Positions 22,271 through 34,862 are shown, counted from the stretch's first letter. The stretch: DNA of 64,000 nt from Cheiracanthium punctorium (GCA_038373885.1 JAWZYV010016535.1:744001-808000), one strand, 5' to 3'. Made by a program: numbers and translations. Notes: a model not told the origin generated them from the sequence alone.

Positions 22271-24106
22271 AAAACGATGTCAGTTCTGTTCTGACTGACT
22301 ATATTTCAATTACGTATGTTAGATAAAAGTCTGATTTCTCCCGCACGGAGAAAGGGTAATCAGCTTGCTTAGTATAAAGCAAACTGCTACATTTAAGGAG
22401 ATTTTTTTTCTTTTTTGGAGGGGAGGGAATAATTTAAACGAAAAGCTTATTTGACCTAAACAAAATGTTCAATAAAGAAAAATGTTACCCTTAAGCAAAA
22501 TGTTTTTGGTGGATAAAACATTCCAACACTTTCCCGGAATCCGCCGCTAAGAAGATTTCTAATTTCACTGTTAATTTTCAATATATAATACAATTTTTTT
22601 CTTGTGTTTTAGGAAAAATAGTAACATGTAAAAATTGGAAATTAAATTTTTGAATTTCAAAATTTAAGTCCATTATATTCTATTTCATTTTATGATTTAG
22701 CAAAATTTTAAAAACCTTAAATTAACCAAAATGTTCAAATTTGATTTCATCTTTTAATTAATGACATAAAACTTTGAATTTATATTATTATCATTTCTTT
22801 TTAATTTAATAATAATAATATCTAGTAAGAAATTTTAATGTCGATAAAGAGCATCGATGGATTCTAGTTTTTATATAAAGACAAAAGCGGTCTTTATTAC
22901 TTGTGAATACCTATGTGCTGTGCACATTATATTTAAAGGGTCTAAAGTCTTTTGTCAGTAGATGGAGCGGTAAAATATTTCTTGATTGGGTACACTATTT
23001 TCCCTGTCAGAAGAAAAAGTAGTTTAAGAAGGATAGGCTTTCTAATGATATGAGGGATTCATACAAACCTTCAGATAATCTTTCCTGCTGAAACTACAGC
23101 TGTATGTATTAACGTAAGATTATTTATCATTTAATTAGTTAAAAGACGACCGTTAAAACAAAATGGATATAACACTTTTAATTCCACAAAATCTTGTGAA
23201 AAATGTCAAACTATGTCATCTCGTGGAGTTCTATGGAATCGCTTAAATTGCGACTGATACTCTGATATGGCGTAAATTTCGTGGCAGAGTTTATCAATTT
23301 CTCGCAATTTTTAATTTATGAAGTCAAATTTTTGACCGCCGTTAAAGAATTTCAGTTTGTACACCCAGTTAAAAAAATATATGCTTTTTAATTTTTACGG
23401 GACAGTGAGGAGAAAAGCAATTCTACTTTTAAAATGTTTTATTTGAAATGCTTCTCTGTGTGTGTGTACTTCAGAGTTACACAGAGAATTGCTTAAACAG
23501 CGGAAGATGATTGCACATACTTAGATAATGTAGTGTTCCGAAAAATACTGACTGCGGATTTTTATACTTGATTTATTGGATTTTGGATTAGGAAATAAAA
23601 GAGACAACAACAGGATTACCGATTAAATAAATGCGCTTTTCTCAAAGGGAAGAGAAATTCATTTGATGACTGAATCCTTTGCACAGAGCAGATTTCATTT
23701 CACTATAAACTGCGTTTTGGTTTCCTCTTTAGTCACGGCTGTTTATCCTAAACTTTGAACTGTGGATACCTACCTAATTACTCCGATTGTGCAAAAAAAT
23801 GACTGGCTTGAGACAAAGGAAATCAAAATTAACTAATCTTATCCCACATCCTGTTGTTTGAGTCTTAATTTTATATCTTAAACAAAACTGTTTATGTTCT
23901 TGTTTAAATTCAAAGCTGTGTTTTGCTTGGCTAGTAAAAAAAAATTCTCTCTGACCTTATTTTCTCTCTTTTAATCGCTATACAAAATATAAAATTTCTC
24001 TGTATAATTAAAATAACACCGTGTTAAAAATGTAAAGAACGTTTCAGCAGTAATAAGCAAATAAATAATAAGGTATTAACAAGTATAAGCTTTAAAAATT
24101 AAAATA
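22271..24106. other. Non-coding spacer
   Basis: About 1.8 kb of AT-rich DNA. I see no gene, SINE or inverted repeat that I can support. Confidence 0.5.
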
Positions 24107-24114
24107 AAACCCTT

Positions 24115-24256
24115 CAGGGCCGTACCCAGAAAAAAATTTCGGGGCTGGTCCAAAACTTTCAGGAGGGGACCAAAAGGTAAAAAAGGCTAAATTTTTCACA
24201 AAAAGGCTCCATTGTTATTGTTTTGTTAACAAAATTTTCCCCTGGGTACGGTCTTG
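24115..24256. mobile_element. 142-bp hAT MITE with TSD AAACCCTT
   Basis: AAACCCTT occurs at 24,107-24,114 and 24,257-24,264. The termini are CAGGGCCGTACCCAG and CTGGGTACGGTCTTG. A truncated relative sits at 13,955. Non-autonomous. Confidence 0.88.
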
Positions 24257-24459
24257 AAACCCTTACACAATCAATAAATGATTTGCTCGTTATATAATTC
24301 TTAATTTAACAGTATTTAAAAAACTGATTTAGTATTTTAAAAATATATTTAAAATGATATTACTATAGTGAAAACGACTCACCTTGCGATTAAATTTCAT
24401 GGTTGAGTTTCAATTAAAAAAAAACAAATTTAATATCCGGAGATCCGTAACCCTCCGTT

Positions 24460-24880
24460 TGATAAATCCCAGTCAGTGTTCGTTCCTCGGACCTTTGTTT
24501 AGTCTTCTCGGCATTAGTTTTCGCACCATTCGGCTCACCAACTTCTCTCTCTCTTCTTCCCTCTCTCTCTTTAAAACGGGAGGTGACCTTCGGAGCGCTG
24601 AAAACTTTCTCTTGATCTGGCGGGTTCTGCTTTCGCTTTGATCAACAGGTGGTAAGGTGCTGCCATTTCGGGGCAAGGAACGTGGGCAGACGATTTCAGT
24701 GGGTTCGCTGCCTGCCCCCGGGGCTGCTAAAGCCAGCGAGTTTCGGACTTTCAATTTTCTTTCTTATGTTCGCTCATGTTTAACGGTGAAAATAGAGGAG
24801 TTACCTGAACGATCGGTTAGAATCCGGAGGGGAGAGCAGGATTTCTCAAACTGTTCTCCTCCCCGTGAAGGTAGCTTGTG
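24460..24880. other. GC-rich island of unknown nature
   Basis: Composition rises sharply here (GCCTGCCCCCGGGGCTGC near 24,712). There are pyrimidine tracts (TCTCTCTCTTCTTCCCTCTC) at about 24,544-24,572. Open frames of 74-93 codons exist on both strands, none recognisable. It could be the 5' region of an unseen host gene or an LTR/UTR remnant attached to the integrase relic just downstream. Confidence 0.35.
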
Positions 24881-24937
24881 ATCCGCGAAATATGTATGTA
24901 TATATTCTATAGCATATAAAATTAAATATCCTCCATT

Positions 24938-25319
24938 GGATACAGCTAGAAAACTCACAAAAGAAAGATCAATTAAATACCATAATAAAAATAAAGTTTA
25001 ATATGATGCGCAGTTCATGGAGTCTAAATTTAATGTAGGGGATTTAGTACTGTACGAAGAATTTCAATATCCTAATACGCGAAAATTAGCACCACCATAT
25101 TCAGGCCCTTATACTATTTTAAAACAAATTTCTAAAGTTAACTATGAAATAGATAAACCAAATTTCCATACAAACCAAACTTCTGAAATTGTGCATGCAT
25201 GTAATTATAATATTATAATTCGCCTGATACACTCTAATTATATCACGAAGAATGACAATTCTAAAATCTCAGATTCCTATTTATTTGGGGGGAAAAAAAT
25301 TGACTTGACTTCACATTAG
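24938..25319 (+). pseudogene. LTR-retrotransposon integrase C-terminus relic
   Basis: The frame reads LDTARKLTKERSIKYHN, meets an in-frame TAA near 25,000, and continues KFNVGDLVLYEEFQYPN, then LAPPYSGPYTILKQ and VNYEID. The VGDLV.Y ... GPY.I pattern is the GPY/F module that ends Ty3/gypsy-type integrases and precedes the 3' UTR. Catalytic core, RT and gag are absent. This is an isolated fragment of an element different from the one at 37,354-45,860. Confidence 0.7.
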
Positions 25320-25758
25320 GTGATTAAACATAAACATTGCGTTTTGTCTATCAATAATAAAAAATAAGAAAAAGATTTATAAAATGAAAAAAAATGTGTG
25401 TCTGTTTTTTTTTTTTTGAGAAGTAAACTCCCCTCTTTCCCACGGTCTGCCGTACCCACACCTCGCAAGAATTTCCTAAGGCTAGCAGACCCAGGCAGTT
25501 TAACAACCAATAAATGCATCTCTTTTGGAACATGTGATACTGTATAGAACACGTGATCCGAGGTTATATAGTTTGAAACACAGCTCGGCGCTGAGCTCTT
25601 TCGTGACTTGAGTTGCCATGTAAAATTGTGGGGAAACCAAATAAAAATATGTCTTCGTAAACCCGCAAGATCTCCCTTTACTTGGCCTGACTACGAGTAC
25701 TAGCAACTAGCAGCGGGCGGCCGGGGAAGGCTCTAAGCCACCGAGCCGCTCCGCCTCG
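25320..25758. other. Non-coding spacer
   Basis: AT-rich at first, GC-richer after 25,680. No gene is recognised. Confidence 0.45.
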
Positions 25759-26259
25759 CAGTGGCGGCTCGTGGGATACAGCAAGTACTGCCGGACTGCA
25801 CTTGGAATTATCAGCACATACTTTAAAATAAGTTATTCTACTAATTTTCCTAACTCAGATTAGAATTATGGAATTCCTACGGCAAATTAAAAAAGTCTCG
25901 AAAAAAAGTATTGTAGTAACTGCCGGATTACTCATTCAGAAAAAAAAAAAAACCTTTAATCTTGCCGCAATTCAACTGCGAAAATCTTTGGTATAGCCCT
26001 CAGAGCTGATAAGGATATTAGCAGCACCGTTGCCATGACAACAACTACGTAAGCAGCTCTCCGGCATGGGATAGCATAGGGGTATGCAGCTAAGATTCAG
26101 CTGATGAAAGATTTTCTAGCTATGGCTGCACGTGTGAATTCTACTAACTGATTGGCTCGGACAAGAAGTGAGAGAGGGGGTAAGACACATCTGTTCTATA
26201 TAGAATATATGTTCTAGTCCATTAGAATAAATGTTCCAGTCCATTCTAATGAAAGTAGT

Positions 26260-26291
<32 letters not shown>

Positions 26292-26879
26292 GTCTGGGAA
26301 GGTTGAAAGTTTTTAGCATTATTTGTTACAATAAAATATAATTAACATTATTTGTTACAATAATAATTAGCATTATTTGTAAATACTGTGTCCATGTATT
26401 ATTGAAATTTATAATTTAACCGTTTTGAAACATGGAGCCCCGTTATGATCCAGTTTGCGTCTTGCTTGAAACTCCATTTAACATATGGAAAGAAGATGAT
26501 AAACGACAACTACTAAAAGAAAATAGACTGACACCAAAATTGTCCATCCATAAGAAAAAAGCAGGTTCGTCTCAGCACGGTCGTAGCTTCCAGTCATCAT
26601 GGTATGCCTTATTCTCGTGGCTATGTGGCAGTTTTTAGTTACAAAAAATATTTTTTTGGCCGTGTTTAATTGTTGGGATAAAAAAGGGCGTTTGGAATGG
26701 TACTGGATATGATGGATTAACCACCATCACACGAGCATGCAAAACGCATGGAGGCTCAATCGAACATTAAAAAAATTCTTTAAAATTTAAGGAGTTGTTA
26801 AGAAGTGGGACCTAAATTGCTGACGCATTAAAGGAAAACTCCCGACTTTATATTGAAACCTGAATAGACGCTTCATGAA

Positions 26880-27190
26880 ATTATCCGTCAAAGCAGTATT
26901 GTTTTTAAGTAAGTAAGAACTGGCATTTAGAGGACATGACGAGCAGAAGATTCTTTAAACAGGGAGAATTTTAAAGAGCTTTTAAAATTATTGATATCTG
27001 AAGCTTCGATAGAAGTACAGCAGCATTATTGCAGACATGCAATTATCCGTCAAAGCAGTATTGTTTTTAAGTAAGTAAGAAGTGGCATTTAGAGGAAATG
27101 ACGAGCAGAAGTTTCTTTAAACAGGGAGAATTTTAAAGAGCTTTTAAAATTATGGATATCTGAAGCTTCGATAGAAGTACAACAGCATTA
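26880..27190 (+). repeat. Tandem 162-bp duplication inside the hAT relic
   Basis: The block from ATTATCCGTCAAAGCAGTAT to GAAGTACAGCAGCATTAT occurs at 26,880-27,020 and again at 27,042-27,190 with few differences. Both copies carry the same coding segment of the transposase relic. Confidence 0.85.
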
Positions 27191-28095
27191 TTTAAATATT
27201 AAAACTATTTTTAAAGGTGAATCAAAAACTATACAAAATGAATTGATTGAATGTTTATATTCTCATATACATGAATTTACAAAAAATGAAATTTCAGAAT
27301 CTCCTTCTTTTTGCTGTTGAAGTAGACGATACGACAGATATTTCCCAAAAATCACAGTGCTCTATTATTGTGAGGTATGTTTCTTCAAACGGATTGGCAG
27401 TCGAGAGATTTTTAGGGTTTTTTGATGTTAGTATATCTCGTACTGCAGAAGCTCTCTTTGAACTTTTAGAAACGGTTTTAGGACCTCTTGAATATCGCAC
27501 AAAACTTATTGCTCAATGCTACGATGGAGCAAGTGTCAATGCGTGGACATTTGACTGGCTTGCAAACCAAAATTAAATCGCAAGCTCCCCAAGCACTATT
27601 TGTTTACTGCTGCGGCCATAGACTTAATTTAATTTTAAAACAAAGTGAACATAATATCTCAGAGTGTCGAATTTTTTTTGCAAACTTAAGTGAAATTCCT
27701 TCATTTTTCCATCATTCTGCGAAGAGAACATACTTATTAAATTCAACAATTGCACGGAAAATACCAACTAGCCCTGACACTCGATGGCATTCTAATAGTA
27801 AAATATTAAGAGTGGTAACAGATGAATGGAAAGGCTTAAAAGAAATTTTCGAAAACATTTTGTCTGATTCAAATATGGATGAAACTTCCATTCGACATGC
27901 AAATGGATTTTTGAATTATTTGAATGATTTTGGATTTACACTTTTATCCTTAATTTTTTATTTTATTTTCCAACAAACAGACGTTTTATATGACATTCTG
28001 CAAAAAAATCTTTGGCTATAAATTATTGTCTCCAACAAATCAAGGCAACTCGGAACATAATAGTAAGCCAAAACCGTAATGAGGACACATTCAAA

Positions 28096-28096
28096 C

Positions 28097-28139
<43 letters not shown>
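28096..28139. repeat. T tract of about 44 bases
   Basis: Nearly pure T run splitting the hAT transposase relic. It could be an inserted retroposon tail in antisense, but no SINE body adjoins it. Confidence 0.8.
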
Positions 28140-28799
28140 AAATAGCGAATTCGAAAACAGAAATTGTTTTCAAAAGACAATATATGGCTTCCAAACTCAA
28201 GAAGATGTGTTTCGAAAATTTAAAATATTATATTTTGAAATTTTAGATACCATAGGAATGGAATTTGATGCAAGATTTAAAGATAGCGAATGTTTATATA
28301 TTATATATATATATATATTTTGTCTTCCGATTCTTCAAAGTTTGGGGACCTTTCCATAAATAACATCTCAGGAAACGCTCTAGAAAGCTTGAAAAACTCT
28401 TATCCAAATGTGAAAAGTGATAGTCATAGACTTAAACATGAATTAAAACTGTTTTATTCAGATTTATCATACAGGAATTGTAGTGCGCAAGAAATAATTA
28501 AAAACATTCATGAAAATGGAACGAAGGACATTTTCCAAGAAGTATATAAACTCCTGTGTTTGATAATGACAATACCCACTACAAGCGCAACAACTGAAAG
28601 AAGTTTCTCTTGTCTAAAGAGAATTAAAAATTATTTGAGAAATTCCATGTCCGAGGAACGATTGACGGCATTATCGACTCTGTCAATCGAACGGGGAATA
28701 ATTGATGAACTTATTAAAACAACGCCTTTTTATGAGGACATCACTGACCGATTCGCAAGTTTAAAAGAAAGGAGGATTGATTTGACTTATAAAAAATAA

Positions 28800-30150
28800 G
28801 TAAGTTTTCTCTTTTTTTTACTTTTCTTCCCATGTTATCATTACAAAAGAAAATTCTAAGGAAACTTCGAATCGGACACGGATTAATGCAATTTTGAGGA
28901 TAAGAGCGGCTAGTTGAAATTTACGCCCATTTTATGGAAGTAAAATAGGATCTCTATTTTACTTTTTTTTTTTTTCCCCTCTCGGGGAGGGCTTAATCAG
29001 CCAGCGTTCGAATTCAGCAACAAAGATTTTCCATTCCTGTCCGGAGGAAGGGGGAGTACATATGTGTGTAATGTACATATGTGTGCTTTCTTTATTTTAA
29101 GAGCTAGGGGGGAGCTACCCCTTCCATTCTTGCCTGTCAGCGTGTGTTAAAATTCCCTTTTCTCGAGTAATTATAAATACAGTCAGTCGCCATAACCTTT
29201 CCTGGTGCACTATATCTTGGCGAATGAGAAAGAAATTTTTTATTTATGACTAGCTGCTTGCCCGTTCTTCGCACGGTAGGAAACGATTTTTTTTCTTACA
29301 TGTGTTAATTCGAATTGATTCTAGTGATGCGGAATCTAGAAAAAGCAAAATTATTTGACTCTTGACGTAAAGTTTGCTTGATGAATACTAACCCGAGATT
29401 ACTGTAATATCGTGACACAAAAAACTATGATAGTGTCATTCGCGATCAAATAAAGAAAAACTTGGCGGTTTGCAGAGAAAATTCCCCACATTCAAAATGT
29501 CTTATTTCTTCATCATACTGTTTTTTAAGTTATAGCATTAATATCTCAGACACTACATGATGTGGACGACAATTTTACTTTATATTTAAAAATTATATGT
29601 GTAAATGCCTCTTGAAGTATAAAACATTCTTTACGAGCCTGGCATACGAATAAGGAGAATGGCAGTTGTTGACATGAAAAATCGTGTGTGCCGATGTCCT
29701 CTGCAAAACCATATGTTCTTTTGTTTATCGTAATAAAAAACTGAACATTAATCGGATAGTTCATATTCAATGAAAAGGAATCGGCGAAAATAAATACAGG
29801 TTACTATTACTTAGAAAAAAGGATCTGCATTTCTGAGTTCGAATGAATATACGTTTCTTTGTAAGAAGTTAACACTGTGAAGTAAGGCCTATATGTTAAA
29901 ATAAAGGTGTGAATGAGCAATTTATTATCTGACGAAATTTTTTAAAAAGATTCTGATTGATAGATTTCAAGATGCGACAATTTAAAAATTCATAAATGAT
30001 ACATAACCATAAATTTTAATCAGTGACTCCTTAGTTAAACGGAAATCAGAGAATTTACGGAATTTTAATCAGCATGATCATGGCTTGATTTTTTTAAGCC
30101 AGAATCTATTAATTTGAATGGATTTCTAAGCATGTTTAAGCTCCCCTAAT
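28800..30150. other. Non-coding spacer
   Basis: A CTAGCTGCTTGCCCGTTCTT motif at about 29,251 resembles the start of some dispersed arthropod repeats, but I cannot place it. No gene is recognised. Confidence 0.4.
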
Positions 30151-30420
30151 AGCACAAATGGTCACAAAAGAGTCGCTGTGACGTCACAGAGGGTCACAAT
30201 TGTCACAGGACTGTCAGATACTAGTCACATTGTGACTTGTGAGTGATGTGACTCTACTGTGTGGTCACTATGACGTTTATTTGTGACCAGTCACCAGGTG
30301 ACGTCGCTGTGAAGTCACCATGTGACTAGTGTGTGATCGGTTGCTAAGGGACTCCACTGTGAAGTCACCATGTGACTACTGATTTTTTGGACTTCAAAAT
30401 GACGTCACACTGGCCGCTTT
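30151..30420. repeat. GTCAC/GTGAC motif array
   Basis: Within 260 bp the pentamer GTCAC or its complement GTGAC recurs about twenty times, in irregular alternation (for example AAGTCACCATGTGACTA twice at about 30,312 and 30,362). It includes a perfect 14-bp palindrome CTGTGACGTCACAG at 30,176-30,189 that contains the TGACGTCA CRE/ATF core. A similar patch lies at 32,090-32,215. Confidence 0.75.
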
Positions 30421-30699
30421 TGCGACTTTGGAAACAGACTCATTTTTTCTAATATTTTGTAGCAATTTCTTTCGTTAAACATTTAATAAATAAATCCGAA
30501 AATAGTAATTCAATAAAATCTCGCAGTTACGTAGTAATGGAATTTAGTTTTATTTATTAATTTTTAAATTATTTCGTTTAAACAAGACAATATTATTTAT
30601 AAAAAAAATTATTCTTAAAAATATTAGAGTTGAGAGTTCTAATCACAATGGGGAAAACTAAGTATCTGTGAGTAAAATTAACAATTTCTTTCATATCCC

Positions 30700-31223
30700 T
30701 GTGACGTTGTCCGACTAATTACGAATAATTAGAACTTAAGAGATATATCTGTGACGCTCCCTTTCTAACCCTCACTACTTGAATCTCTCCGATAACCTTT
30801 GATCTGTGCGGTATCATAAAGAATTCCTCAAGGAGCTATAGATTTTCGATAATGTACAGTTCTAACGTTATAGAACGCATAAATCCCCGAGTGTTTCAAG
30901 GGCTCTTCAGAATTGGACAGTATAGCAGCTTGAAAATCTCATAACTTCGAACACTTACTTCAAGCGTGCCAAGTGATCGAAATCCACTTGAGATCCCAGC
31001 GCAGAGCAAGATCGGCAGTTCAAGACAGAGAAGAGTTCGGGTTCAGACAGTGACCAGTACAGAGGTACTTTCCTCTGGTTTCGGACCGGCACGGCCAAAA
31101 TGTTTTTCGAACCTGCCATCTGACTATTTAAGTTCCAACTCCAATCTTCTATGTGTTTTTATGTGCGTCTAATAAAGTGTTTTGTGTGAGCAAAAGGGCT
31201 CTCTCTTTATTTAGGACGCCACA
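30700..31223 (+). mobile_element. Solo LTR with 4-bp TSD TCCC
   Basis: The 524-bp sequence begins TGTGACG and ends CGCCACA, giving the TG...CA ends and short inverted termini of an LTR. It is flanked by TCCC at 30,696-30,699 and 31,224-31,227. A TATTTAAG box is at about 31,125 and an AATAAA signal at about 31,171, so the LTR reads on the plus strand. No internal retroviral sequence adjoins it; it probably arose by LTR-LTR recombination. Confidence 0.75.
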
Positions 31224-31879
31224 TCCCCATGGCATATATGTTTCGATAGCGTATGTAGGTTTAAATTTCGGATGGGGGGGGGGGGGACTATATGGTATTT
31301 TCAACCTTATTGTTTCTAGAGTAAATACAAATGTCTCAAAATTGCTGTTTTTTAATAATTGCTTTAAGTTTTCATATCCCCCCCCCCTTTAAATACGTCC
31401 CTGCTATGTTTGAAAGTTCCACTAGGAAAATTTTGAGGTAAAACTATGGGTCTAAGTCAAAAATACTTTATTTCTTTTATCTAATGCATGTTTTTCCAAT
31501 TAATTTTATTTTTTCTTATATGAAATCCCTTTTAGGCAAAATATAGCAAAAATATAAATATTATCCCTTATTCATTAATATATATCAAACCCCACATGTC
31601 GCACATTACAAATTTATTTCTCTCTCATAACCGAATAAAAAATTTCAATAAATCATTAGTCTTTTAGGATGAATACTTAAATAAAACAGCACATTGTCTC
31701 ATGAAAATAATTTATGTTGGAAAAGAAAGATTTCCAAGATTTTTAATTTATATTTATTAATTATGGTATTTTCCCTCCATTTATAAAATACTCACAGAAA
31801 AATTTTAAATTTCCAAATGAAGCCATGCCAGAACTAGCTTTTGCAGCAATCAGTTTACTTTTTAAAGTATACCTACCAG
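31224..31879. other. Non-coding spacer
   Basis: Contains a G12 run near 31,276 and a C10-type run near 31,378. No gene is recognised. Confidence 0.45.
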
Positions 31880-31995
31880 GGTAATCGCAGCCTTGAGGTA
31901 AGATGCTGGCCTTCTAACCATTAGCTCGATGATTCGATTCTGGACCTGAACTTTTTCTTGCCTGAGAGTTTGGTGCTGCCATCTAGTGTATGTTC
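31880..31995 (+). mobile_element. tRNA-like SINE fragment
   Basis: GATGCTGGCCTTCTAACC followed by GATTCGATTCTGG resembles the anticodon arm and T-arm/B box of a tRNA. Sequence beyond is a different repeat. Assigned on this pattern only. Confidence 0.45.
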
Positions 31996-32089
31996 TCGTT
32001 AACTCTTTTTCCCCGAATTTTTCGCTATCGCAAAACTGTCCCAAAGTGACTTCTCTGAACGGTCGCAATGTGAATACACAGCGAGAGGA

Positions 32090-32215
32090 CATAGCGACTC
32101 TGGCGTGACTTTGCTGCGGAGTCGCGGCCCCTGTTTGTAACTCTATTGTGACAGTATTGTGTGGTCGCATTTCAGTCACAGGGGACTGTTGTGCTAGTAC
32201 GGTCGTGACTTCAAA
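32090..32215. repeat. Second GTCAC/GTGAC patch, ending TTGTGCT
   Basis: GTGAC/GTCAC and GTCGC motifs recur. The outer heptamer TTGTGCT (32,189-32,195) is the complement of AGCACAA at 30,151-30,157, and TCACAGG...ACTGT occurs near both. The 2-kb interval could be one decayed element with this satellite-like DNA at both ends, nesting the solo LTR and a SINE. Confidence 0.4.
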
Positions 32216-34390
32216 CTAACATAGATCTCACTTACCATTTAAAACTTGGTCCCACGTTTGAAGTTATTATTGTTTTTCTTTTTCCAAATACAAAGTTTTC
32301 ATTTTGCGCTACAAAGACGACGGCAACCCAAAATGTAATGGTAAATAATAAAACTTTTACGCAACAGCTAATTGAGTTTAAAACGCTATTTCACTGTAAA
32401 ATTCGTAGAAAATATCCAAATTTATATTTTTATTTCTTGTACAGTTTAAAAGGGAGTTGAATGTGCATTTTATAATCTGGCCAAATAATAAAATATTTTA
32501 AGATGCGACAGTTTAAAAGTTATTTCTCGAAAATTTCCCGTAAATGTGGAATTTCTTTGAAAAAATCTCAAAAATCAGTAAATAATGTTAAATATTCAGA
32601 AGAAACTGATTTTGAAAGAAAATTTTCTTTTCCATCCGATGATGATATGTCGACCACTTTCTTTTGGATATTATTTCCTCTCCTATAGCTGAATATTTGT
32701 GAAAAATCGCTAAAATACAGAATAAAAATTCTATGTCGAATTTTGGAAAAATCGCTTCGAGAAGCACAACTTCATGTTTAGAACTGCCTGTCTAAAAAGT
32801 ATGGTAATTGTGCGAGTAGCCGTTTGTCCGTACTCCCGCACAGACAAACACACAGATTCACACACAGACATCTTTTATAATCCTACTACATAGTTACACT
32901 GATCCCTGACTCACTGATACACTGACTCTGGAACAATCCCGGTTCAAACACTCCCAGATAAAAATTTTACCGCCATTACTCCAAAAGCATTAAAAAGTTT
33001 AGCTCACTAAAAAACGTAATAAAATCAACACCGTGTGTACGATCTACTTGAAAAATTTCATAATTATGTATAAAAATAAAAAAATTAATCTGCGCTACTT
33101 AAAAAATCTGAAAAGACCCCCGTTCCCTGGCTCCCGATTTTTCGGGACCTCCGTTCGCTATATTCAGTTCCATTTTATTTCCGAGAATAAAAAAAAGTTA
33201 CCCATTTGCGTGGCAAAATTAGGTGTCGCATGTTATAATAACGTTATACTGAAGTCATGGTTATTTTTGAAGGAAAAATTGCGATTCCAATTCGTTTGAA
33301 ACAGTTTTTCTAAATTACTCAGTTTAACCTTTTATCACAATTAAAATGATTTCATCTGCATGAAACTTTGATATAAGAGGGGCTATTCCCTGTGAAACTA
33401 AATCTTTCGAATCTGAAAAGTTTTCGCACGGTTTTAGAAGAAAATGCAATTCCGATTTCAGTGTATAGTGAAAATTGTATATGAAATTATTTATTTGAAG
33501 TGGACAAAGATTTAACATTTTGAGTGTAGACATATTTTTTGTCGAATGTTTTTTCTAGCTTCCGCTGTAATTGCCTCCACAATGGGCTTTATATTCTAGT
33601 AAGCAGATAATAAAAGCAAAGTATTACTGACTTGTTTTACTGTCGTGTATTAGTAATAATGATTTCGAAAATTTGTGTCTTTCAATAATAATATTATTTC
33701 GAGTATAATTCATTTCGTTTCTTATATACATGCATAGTCATAAAGCCATACATATTTGTTTGAATAATTTTTTGAGCTCAAGTATATTTCTTGTTCATAT
33801 TTTCAAAAAGTTTAGTACATAATAAGAGTTAATAAAGCAGACTCTTCATTATTTTCTTGAATTTTTGAACGCCTTTAAGAGGTGAATAGAGTGTACCAAT
33901 ATAAAATTTTAAAAAGTCAATTTATATTTAATAAAATTTAATATAATATATATAGATAGATAAAATCATCAATATTTGCTTGAAAAGCTAAATTTTGGTT
34001 TTAAAAATACCATCTTGAAAAGGGGCCCCCAAAATTGGAAGACCGCCTCGGACCCCCATCAACATAAGTCAACTTCTGCTAAGATGTTGGTGATTTTTGT
34101 TTGTCAGTCCGTTTGTGCTCTATCTGCTGTAAATATGCATCGATTAGGGAAAATTTATCGAAATTTATGTGTTATTTATTCCTATTTACAGTTCCATATA
34201 CCCAATTGGAAAAGCTCTAAAGATGCATTGTAGTGCTTTTACACGAGTTCTCAAAATATATAACGCTCTATGGACAGTCATTCTTTTAAGCGTAATTTAG
34301 AACTATTTGTCTATTTCAAATAAAACATAATTCATGTCAGTTATTACGGATTACAGTGATCTATAATTAATTTTTGTACCCCTGATTATA
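32216..34390. other. Non-coding spacer
   Basis: AT-rich. At about 34,030-34,300 there are weak matches to the ACTTCCTTG family (an AACGCTCTATGG block). No gene is recognised. Confidence 0.45.
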
Positions 34391-34394
34391 ACTC

Positions 34395-34570
34395 TAAACT
34401 CAACTGTTCTGCCCGTTTGCCCAGGCACGCGCCTCAATTGCCCGTGCGATAGTCAGGGATTGTGAAGTGTGAAGGTACTGGTCCTGGGTTTTAGTCTATC
34501 CCGTGGTTGTCGATCTGACTGTTTTGGAGTTTGGGGCGATTTTTCCCAGATCTAACGTGATTCCGCAACA
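34395..34570 (+). mobile_element. tRNA-derived SINE (family 1), plus orientation
   Basis: GAAGGTACTGGTCCTGGGTT followed by a TCTATCCC block is the family's B-box region. The downstream body (GATTTTTCCCAGATCTAACG) matches the reverse complement of the 4480-4769 copy, with substitutions. The 5' head is only partly recognisable. Confidence 0.6.
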
Positions 34571-34781
34571 GAAACCCTTAATAAGATCCTTCGCCCAAGA
34601 AAACTCATCGCAGATAGATAGCCCACGCCCACTTGCCGCTTTGCTTTAAAGTGACCACATTCACATTTTCGAAAAAGGAATATGGGACAAATATGTGTAG
34701 TGTCCCCAATTGAGAAATAAAAATTAGGGACATTTTCTAAAGTCAATGCTTTTCACATTTAGGCTTCAATTTATTCAAATT

Positions 34782-34862
34782 AAGTATTATGATTATGAAC
34801 ATTCAATGTTAGTATTATGAATATGAACATTCAATGTTAGTATTATGAATATGAACATTTAT
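34782..34862. repeat. Three tandem 29-bp units
   Basis: AGTATTATGATTATGAACAT, AGTATTATGAATATGAACAT and AGTATTATGAATATGAACAT repeat with a TTCAATGTT linker. Confidence 0.8.

Larger units (their letters stand above)
25759..28799 (+). mobile_element. Degenerate autonomous-type hAT element
   Basis: A CAGTGGCGGCTCGTGGG terminus of the type found on hAT elements starts at 25,759, with CCGCCTCG just before it as a possible target duplication. The transposase relic lies at 26,432-28,799. No matching right terminus or second CCGCCTCG was found, so the 3' end given here is only the end of the coding homology. Confidence 0.5.
26432..28799 (+). pseudogene. hAT transposase, ZMYM1-like, broken
   Basis: Translation across frames gives, in order: an N-terminal piece with GRSFQSSWYALFSWLCGS (26,432-26,638); GYDGLTTITRACKTHGGSIEH (about 26,708-26,770); VEVDDTTDISQKSQCSIIVRY and QCYDGASV (27,247-27,540); after a frameshift, CCGHRLNLILKQ, SAKRTYLLN and PDTRWHSNSK (27,600-27,800); and finally the C-terminal dimerisation block TTSATTERSFSCLKRIKNYL (about 28,576-28,636). 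This order matches ZMYM1/TTF-type hAT transposases. There are several frameshifts, a 162-bp internal duplication and a T44 run, so no functional protein is possible. No function in the host is indicated. Confidence 0.85.
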
